11,120 nt of DNA from AVCC01 sp039920865 (lineage in GTDB: Bacteria; Pseudomonadota; Gammaproteobacteria; Burkholderiales; Burkholderiaceae_D): positions 1 to 11,120 of the forward strand of contig JBDSCZ010000359.1 of assembly GCA_039920865.1 (NCBI GenBank), read 5' to 3'. Positions 6,608 through 11,120 of the stretch are shown here, piece by piece. Each line of letters opens with the position of its first letter. Positions within the stretch are counted from its first letter, which is position 1. The notes below the pieces were generated by a model, which was given only the letters and a program-made list of their open reading frames with translations, ran no database searches and was not told the DNA's origin. The position numbers and the translations under genes were made by a program.

Positions 6608-7632
6608 TTTGCACCCTCTTTGCGGGACATGCCCATCAACATTAATTTAGCCGCCGACAACACAATGAAAGTGATTACAAACAAGATCAGGCCGAGAGCG
6701 AATAGCGAAGACACATGCAAAACCGAATCAGCCTCGGGAAATTCATTGGCCAGCGTGGAAGCGATGCTATTGCCCGCAGAAAACAGAGACCACGATAGAT
6801 TTTGTGCGTTGCCAATCAAGAAGGTAATCGCCATCGTTTCACCCAGCGCCCGTCCCAGGCCCAGCATCACGGCGCCGACCACGCCGATCCTGGTATAGGG
6901 CAAAACAATCTTGCGCACTACCTCCCATTTAGTGCAACCGAGTGCATAAGCGGATTCTTTGAGTACCGGCGGCACTGTTTCAAATACATCGCGCATGACT
7001 GAAGCGATAAAAGGGATGATCATGATCGCCAAGATAAAACCCGCTGCCAGCATGCCGATCCCCATCATAGGGCCAGCAAACAACGCGCCTATAATTGGCA
7101 ATTGCCCTAGCGTATTGGCCAGCGCTGGCTGAATATAGTCGGCAAACAAGGGCGCGAATACGAACAAACCCCACATGCCGTAAATGATGCTGGGCACCCC
7201 GGCCAACAACTCGATTGAGGTCCCCATTGGACGCTTCAACCATGCGGGACAGACTTCAGTCAGGAACAGTGCAATGCCGAAGCTGATAGGAAACGCGACC
7301 AGCAGTGCTATAAATGATGTAATAAGAGTGCCGGAGATGGCGATCAGGGCGCCATACTTATCGTTGACCGGATCCCACTCGATGCTGGTTACGAACGGCA
7401 GCCCGAATTCCTTCAAGGCCGGCCAGGCGCCTATCATCAACGAGACAATAATGCCCATTAAAACAAACAAAACACTCAGTGCAAACATGAGTGTCAGTTT
7501 ATGGAAGAAAAAATCTTGAAGTCGCTGCTTGCGCATTGTGGCCCTCAGCGCTTTGCTGAATATGTGACCATCGCTTATGCCACCGCTCTGCCGCAAAACC
7601 TGATCCGAAATGGCTTTAGTGTTTGCGCTCAT
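6604..7632 (-). CDS. pstC: Phosphate ABC transporter permease PstC
   Basis: PstC pairs with PstA to form the phosphate channel in the inner membrane. Residues 46-70 form the first membrane segment. Family blocks are SIEWDPVNDKYGAL, SFGIALFLTEVCPAWLKRP, the strongly conserved ELLAGVPSIIYGMWGLFVFA (141-160), the ATPase-contact motif KESAYALGCTKWEVVRKIVLP (from 225), and LGLGRALGETMAITFLIGN (257-275). The annotated frame gives 342 residues, with a polar N-terminal tail of about 35 residues. The first ATG (7632) has no ribosome binding site, while Met33 (7536) has GAGGG 5 nt upstream and would give 310 residues, close to the 319 of E. coli. I keep the long form because extended tails occur in related bacteria, but 7536 is a serious alternative. 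A run of nine T on the coding strand lies 15-23 nt upstream of the first ATG. Confidence 0.95.
   Translation of the reverse strand: MSANTKAISDQVLRQSGGISDGHIFSKALRATMRKQRLQDFFFHKLTLMFALSVLFVLMGIIVSLMIGAWPALKEFGLPFVTSIEWDPVNDKYGALIAISGTLITSFIALLVAFPISFGIALFLTEVCPAWLKRPMGTSIELLAGVPSIIYGMWGLFVFAPLFADYIQPALANTLGQLPIIGALFAGPMMGIGMLAAGFILAIMIIPFIASVMRDVFETVPPVLKESAYALGCTKWEVVRKIVLPYTRIGVVGAVMLGLGRALGETMAITFLIGNAQNLSWSLFSAGNSIASTLANEFPEADSVLHVSSLFALGLILFVITFIVLSAAKLMLMGMSRKEGAK
7542..7546 (-). promoter_or_regulatory. Internal ribosome binding site favouring a shorter PstC
   Basis: GAGGG on the minus strand lies 5 nt before the in-frame ATG at 7536-7534 (Met33 of the long frame). The ATG at 7632 lacks any such site. 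This supports 7536 as the main or a second start of PstC. Confidence 0.45.
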
Positions 7633-7691
7633 GGAGTGCGATATTCAAAAAAAAATGGAATCATATGACATCCTGAAATGGATCGACACAA

Positions 7692-7736
7692 TGGCTACCG
7701 GCCGCCAGCTGTTAAGCATTTGGCGGCCGGTAGCCA
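7692..7736 (-). terminator. Strong 16-bp stem-loop between pstS and pstC
   Basis: TGGCTACCGGCCGCCA (7692-7707) is perfectly complementary to 7721-7736, with a 13-nt loop. It starts about 15 nt after the pstS stop and lies about 60 nt before pstC. No U tract follows directly; the nearest is a run of nine T about 40 nt further on. It is therefore more likely a partial attenuator or an mRNA 3' end stabiliser than a full terminator. Such a structure would raise PstS output over the permease subunits, as is usual for binding-protein genes. Confidence 0.75.
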
Positions 7737-7751
7737 GCAACTACTACTATC

Positions 7752-8804
7752 TTACCAAACTGCCTTGCCGGAACCGTCCTTCAGTTGCGTTTTCCAGGCT
7801 TCATTCACTAGCTTGACAACAGGCGCAGGCATTGGCACATATACCAGTTCAGTAGCCATGGCACCGCCATTTTTGTACGCCCAGTCAAAAAACTTCAATA
7901 CTTCCTTCGCACGACCTGCATCAGCTTGCGTCTTGTGCATGATGATAAATGACGCGCTAGTGATGGGCCAGCTTGCCTTGCCTGGCTGATTGGTCAGGAG
8001 CACAGTCATGCCTGGCGTTTGAGCCCAGTCAGCGCCTGCAGCTGCAGCCTTGAAAGTTGCATCGTCAGGCAGCACGAACTGACCGTCGTGATTCTTGACT
8101 TGGGTATACGACATGTTGTTCTTTTTCGCGTATGCGTATTCGACGTAGCCAATCGATCCCTTGAGTCGCTCCACGTTGGCAGCGACGCCTTCATTACCCT
8201 TACCACCGACACCAGCAGGCCATTTAACGGCGGTACCGGCACCAACAGTAGCTTTAAAGTCGGCATTGGTCTTGGACAGGAAATCAGTCCAGATAAATGT
8301 CGTACCGGAACCATCGGAGCGATGTACTACGGTGATAGCCTGATTCGGAAGCTTCGCACCTGGGTTCAACGCAACGATTTCAGGCGCATTCCATTTGACA
8401 ACCTTGCCCAGATAAATTGCAGCAATAACATCGGGAGTCATTTTCAACTGACCGGGCTTGATACCCTCAACGTTGACGATAGGCACAACGCCACCCATGA
8501 TTGCGGGAAACTGCATCAAGCCCTCGGCTTCCAAGTCCTTAAAATCGAGCGGCATGTCGGAGGCGCCGAAGTCAACGGTCTTTGCTTTGATCTGCTTGAT
8601 GCCGCCACCGGAGCCAATCGACTGATAATTCAGAGCATTGCCGGTTGCAGCCTTATAAGCTTCAGCCCATTTTGCATAAATCGGATATGGGAATGACGCA
8701 CCTGCACCGGTGAAATTGGCTGCGACTGCGTTCGGAAACGTCATTGCCGAGACCGCCGTTAGTCCAACTAGTGCGACTGATTTAATGAGTTTGTTCAGAT
8801 TCAT
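7752..8804 (-). CDS. pstS: Periplasmic phosphate-binding protein PstS
   Basis: PstS (350 residues) binds inorganic phosphate in the periplasm with high affinity and delivers it to PstC-PstA. The signal peptide is clear (MNLNKLIK, then a hydrophobic stretch, cleavage probably after AVA at about residue 28). Phosphate-contact segments are all present: GAGASFPYPIYAKW (33-46), SGGGIKQI (65-72), DFGASDMPL (78-86) and the key loop HRSDGSGTTF (161-170). The late block PITSASFIIMHK also fits the family. The ribosome binding site GGAG (8810-8813) lies 5 nt from the ATG. It is the first gene of the operon, just behind a PhoB-type promoter, and is followed by a strong stem-loop. Confidence 0.97.
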   Translation of the reverse strand: MNLNKLIKSVALVGLTAVSAMTFPNAVAANFTGAGASFPYPIYAKWAEAYKAATGNALNYQSIGSGGGIKQIKAKTVDFGASDMPLDFKDLEAEGLMQFPAIMGGVVPIVNVEGIKPGQLKMTPDVIAAIYLGKVVKWNAPEIVALNPGAKLPNQAITVVHRSDGSGTTFIWTDFLSKTNADFKATVGAGTAVKWPAGVGGKGNEGVAANVERLKGSIGYVEYAYAKKNNMSYTQVKNHDGQFVLPDDATFKAAAAGADWAQTPGMTVLLTNQPGKASWPITSASFIIMHKTQADAGRAKEVLKFFDWAYKNGGAMATELVYVPMPAPVVKLVNEAWKTQLKDGSGKAVW

Positions 8805-8822
8805 AACAGCTCCGTGGTTTAA

Positions 8823-8858
8823 ATAAATGCGACAAGCCGAACTTTACCGAGCATTTAT
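8823..8858. repeat. 8-bp inverted repeat around the pstS -10 region
   Basis: ATAAATGC (8823-8830) and GCATTTAT (8851-8858) are perfect inverted copies 20 nt apart. They flank the likely -10 of pstS, and the distal arm abuts the Pho box. It might be an operator for another regulator, or chance in AT-rich DNA. Confidence 0.25.
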
Positions 8859-8874
8859 GACTTCTTTATGACAC
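8841..8874 (-). promoter_or_regulatory. Pho box and -10 of the pst operon promoter
   Basis: On the minus strand, GTGTCATAAAGAAGTCAT (8874-8857) is two 7-nt direct repeats 4 nt apart, as in the PhoB consensus CTGTCAT-N4-CTGTCAT; the first half matches 6 of 7 and the second 5 of 7. Ten nt further is TAAAGT (8846-8841), a fair -10, at the spacing expected where PhoB replaces -35 contacts. It lies about 50 nt from the pstS start. Induction by phosphate limitation is inferred from the site and the operon content. Confidence 0.8.
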
Positions 8875-8924
8875 GGATTAATATATTTCAAATTTGCCCA
8901 GTCAGCATGAATCTCCAAGACGAG

Positions 8925-8958
8925 CTGTCATTAACTTGTCATATTGCATCCGTATGCT
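8925..8958 (+). promoter_or_regulatory. Pho box and -10 of the ppk promoter
   Basis: CTGTCATTAACTTGTCAT (8925-8942) is a near-perfect Pho box: the first repeat matches 7 of 7 and the second 6 of 7, with a 4-nt spacer. Ten nt later is TATGCT (8953-8958), a fair -10. It faces ppk and lies about 50 bp from the pstS Pho box. A weak further half site, TTGTCAT, is at 8989-8995, just upstream of the ppk start. It implies that PhoB controls polyphosphate synthesis together with phosphate uptake. Confidence 0.8.
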
Positions 8959-9009
8959 GCAATAATTCAGCCCATGCTCTCCATTTTATTGTCATAGCTT
9001 GTAAGTAAG

Positions 9010-11120
9010 ATGAATAAGAAAAATATGAAGCCCAATCTTGCCATCATTGCGCCTTACGCCAACAGCAGCATCTTTCTTGACCGCGAACTGTCTTTACTTG
9101 CTTTCAACCGGCGCGTGTTGGCGCAGGCCGAGGACGATAGCGTGCCACTGCTGGAGCGCCTGCGCTACTTATGCATCGTTAGCAGCAATCTGGACGAATT
9201 CTTTGAAGTCAGGGTCGCCAGTATCCTGGCGCAGAACAGCATCGACGGCGTCCTTACCGAGCACCCCGGCCTGCTGGCCACGCTGGAGCGCATCAGTACC
9301 GAATGCCACCAACTGGTGCAACACCAATATACGATTCTCAACGATGCGGTGTTACCGAAATTAGCCAGGCACGACATCCATCTGCTGCGCCATAACGAAC
9401 GCAACGATGCGCAACGGGCCTGGATAAAAGCCTATTTCGAGCGCGAAGTGCGGCCATTGCTGACACCGATCGGGCTTGACCCGGCGCACCCGTTCCCACA
9501 GGTCGTCAACAAGAGCCTGAATTTCATTGTCTCGCTATCCGGCAAGGATGCGTTTGGCCGCGGCACCGCGATTGCCATCGTGAAAGCACCGCGGGTGCTG
9601 CCGCGTGTGATCGAATTGCCGAAAGCGCTATCCGGCAGCGGTGTCGCCTTCTGCCTGTTGTCCTCCATCATTCATGCCCACATCGAAGACCTGTTTACCG
9701 GCCGGCAAGTGCTGGCCTACTCGCAATTTCGTGTCACGCGCGACAGCGATCTGTGGGTGGACGAGGAAGAAGTCAAAAATCTGCGGCAGGCGCTGAAGGG
9801 CGAATTGCAGAGCCGTCAGTTCGGCGCTGCGGTTCGGCTCGAAGTAGCTAAAAACTGCCCGGAACATCTGTCGCAGTTCTTGCTCAACCAGTTTTCGCTG
9901 CACCACAGCCGCCTGTATGCAGTCGATGGGCCGGTCAACATGGTGCGCCTGTCGGAATTGATCGATCATGTCCAGGCGCCGGACCTGCGCTTCCCGCCTT
10001 TTTTCCCGGGACAGCCGCAACTGCCATCCAACGGCGATATTTTTACCCTGCTCAAGAAGCAGGATATGCTGCTGCACCATCCGTTCCAGCCGTTCCAGAC
10101 CGTCATCGACTTCATCCGCCGTGCTGCACTCGATCCCGATGTGCTGGCTATCAAGCAAACCTTTTATCGCACCGGCATGGATTCCGATCTGATGCAGGCC
10201 TTGATGAGCGCCGCCCGGATGGGCAAGGAAGTCACCGTCATCGTCGAACTGATGGCACGCTTCGATGAAGAAGCCAATATCAACTGGGCCGACCAGCTGG
10301 AACTGGCCGGCGCACAGGTAGTGTATGGCGTGGTGGGTCTGAAAACGCACGCTAAACTGGCTTTGGTGATCCGCCGCGAGGCAGGCGTGCTGCGCCATTA
10401 TGCCCATCTCGGCACCGGCAATTACCACTCGAAAACCACCCGCCTTTACACCGATTTCGGCCTGTTGACCGCGCACCCCGAGATCGGCGCCGAAGTCAAT
10501 GAAGTATTCATGCACCTGACCAGTTTGACCGTACCGAAGCGCATGAAGCATCTCTGGCTGGCGCCGTTTTCACTGCAGAAAAACATCCTCGGCGCGATCC
10601 GCAACGAAGCCAGGATTGCCCGCGAAGGACGGCCGGCGCACATCATCGCCAAGATGAATGGGCTGGTTGATGAATCGGTGATCCGCGCGTTGTATGGTGC
10701 ATCCAGCGACGGCGTCAAAATCGACTTGGTCGTCCGCGGCACCTGCGCGCTAAAACCCGGTGTGCCCGGCCTGTCGGACAACATCAGGGTACGCTCGATC
10801 ATCGGTCGCTTCCTCGAACACAGCCGCATCTATTATTTTCGCAATGATCTGGCGCACGACACCTACTTATCGAGTGCCGACTGGATGAACCGCAACCTGT
10901 TGCGCCGTATTGAAGTTGCATTTCCGATATATGACAAGGCGCTCAAGAAACGCGTGATGGCCGAAGGCTTGCGTCCCTATCTGAAAGACAATGTAAATGC
11001 CTGGGAACTGCACTCGAACGGCAGCTACCAACGCAAAAAACCGCGTCCAAAACAGGCACGTTTTTGCGCCCAGAATTTCCTGATGCAGACCATGGGTTCC
11101 CACACGCCAATCGATGAGGG
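9010..11120 (+). CDS. ppk: Polyphosphate kinase PPK1, cut by the window edge
   Basis: PPK1 makes polyphosphate from the terminal phosphate of ATP, reversibly, through a phosphohistidine. The frame is open from 9010 to the right edge (703 codons, no stop seen). The N domain begins FLDRELSLLAFNRRVLAQA and continues LRYLCIVSSNLDEFFEVRV. The head domain includes PLLTPIGLDPAHPFP. The C1 domain holds KQTFYRTG, VIVELMARFDEEANINWA and the two catalytic histidines: His447 in GLKTHAKLAL and His466 in RHYAHLGTGNYHSKTTRLYT, 19 residues apart as in E. coli PPK1 (435 and 454). The C2 domain has RGTCALKPGVPGLSDNIRV and SIIGRFLEHSRIYYF. E. coli PPK1 has 688 residues, so the gene should end just beyond the edge. 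The start has only a weak ribosome binding site; ATG 9025 is an alternative. Confidence 0.97.
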   Translation, partial: MNKKNMKPNLAIIAPYANSSIFLDRELSLLAFNRRVLAQAEDDSVPLLERLRYLCIVSSNLDEFFEVRVASILAQNSIDGVLTEHPGLLATLERISTECHQLVQHQYTILNDAVLPKLARHDIHLLRHNERNDAQRAWIKAYFEREVRPLLTPIGLDPAHPFPQVVNKSLNFIVSLSGKDAFGRGTAIAIVKAPRVLPRVIELPKALSGSGVAFCLLSSIIHAHIEDLFTGRQVLAYSQFRVTRDSDLWVDEEEVKNLRQALKGELQSRQFGAAVRLEVAKNCPEHLSQFLLNQFSLHHSRLYAVDGPVNMVRLSELIDHVQAPDLRFPPFFPGQPQLPSNGDIFTLLKKQDMLLHHPFQPFQTVIDFIRRAALDPDVLAIKQTFYRTGMDSDLMQALMSAARMGKEVTVIVELMARFDEEANINWADQLELAGAQVVYGVVGLKTHAKLALVIRREAGVLRHYAHLGTGNYHSKTTRLYTDFGLLTAHPEIGAEVNEVFMHLTSLTVPKRMKHLWLAPFSLQKNILGAIRNEARIAREGRPAHIIAKMNGLVDESVIRALYGASSDGVKIDLVVRGTCALKPGVPGLSDNIRVRSIIGRFLEHSRIYYFRNDLAHDTYLSSADWMNRNLLRRIEVAFPIYDKALKKRVMAEGLRPYLKDNVNAWELHSNGSYQRKKPRPKQARFCAQNFLMQTMGSHTPIDE

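Noticed and set aside
8019..8696. Plus-strand frame of 225 codons
   Set aside because: Antisense shadow of pstS; no ribosome binding site and no recognisable motifs.
9628..10551. Long open frame of 307 codons on the minus strand
   Set aside because: It is antisense to ppk, whose plus-strand frame has catalytic motifs over the same interval; the minus product resembles nothing and arises from codon bias.
1..11120. CRISPR arrays, tRNA or rRNA genes, riboswitches
   Set aside because: No regularly spaced direct repeats, cloverleaf or rRNA-like segment was seen on reading both strands; no computed scan was available.

Overview
The window looks like a chromosomal segment of a betaproteobacterium, most likely order Burkholderiales and perhaps Oxalobacteraceae. 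That placement rests on remembered protein similarity (PhoR, PstC, PstA, PPK1) and moderate base composition; no database search was done. Its core is a phosphate-starvation locus. On the minus strand, pstS-pstC-pstA-pstB-phoU-phoB-phoR run in order from 8804 down to 2103. On the plus strand ppk (polyphosphate kinase) diverges from pstS and runs off the right edge.

Region by region: 1-173 holds a short repeat copy and an iron-type (Fur-like) promoter. 174-1214 encodes a periplasmic ferric-iron binding protein of the FbpA/FutA type, with no transporter partner in view. 1240-1283 is a stem-loop between this gene and the convergent phosphate operon. 1352-2106 looks empty at first but holds two broken genes that continue the phoR operon: a short frameshifted reading frame, then a decayed lipoprotein gene with three in-frame stops and two frameshifts. 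2103-8804 is the Pst/Pho operon. 8805-9009 is a divergent promoter region with a good PhoB box facing each way. 9010-11120 is ppk, nearly complete.

How the genes work together: PstS binds phosphate in the periplasm, PstC and PstA form the membrane channel, PstB supplies ATP, and PhoU relays transporter state to the sensor kinase PhoR, which controls the regulator PhoB. PhoB boxes in front of both pstS and ppk imply that uptake and polyphosphate storage are induced together when phosphate is scarce. A 16-bp stem-loop between pstS and pstC probably lets the binding protein be made in excess over the membrane parts.

No CRISPR array, rRNA, tRNA, intact insertion sequence or clearly new defence or mobile system was seen. 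The less ordinary observations are the ATGA-linked broken operon tail after phoR, a 26-nt repeat present twice (one copy over the pstB stop codon), and a possible six-codon relay ORF between phoB and phoR.
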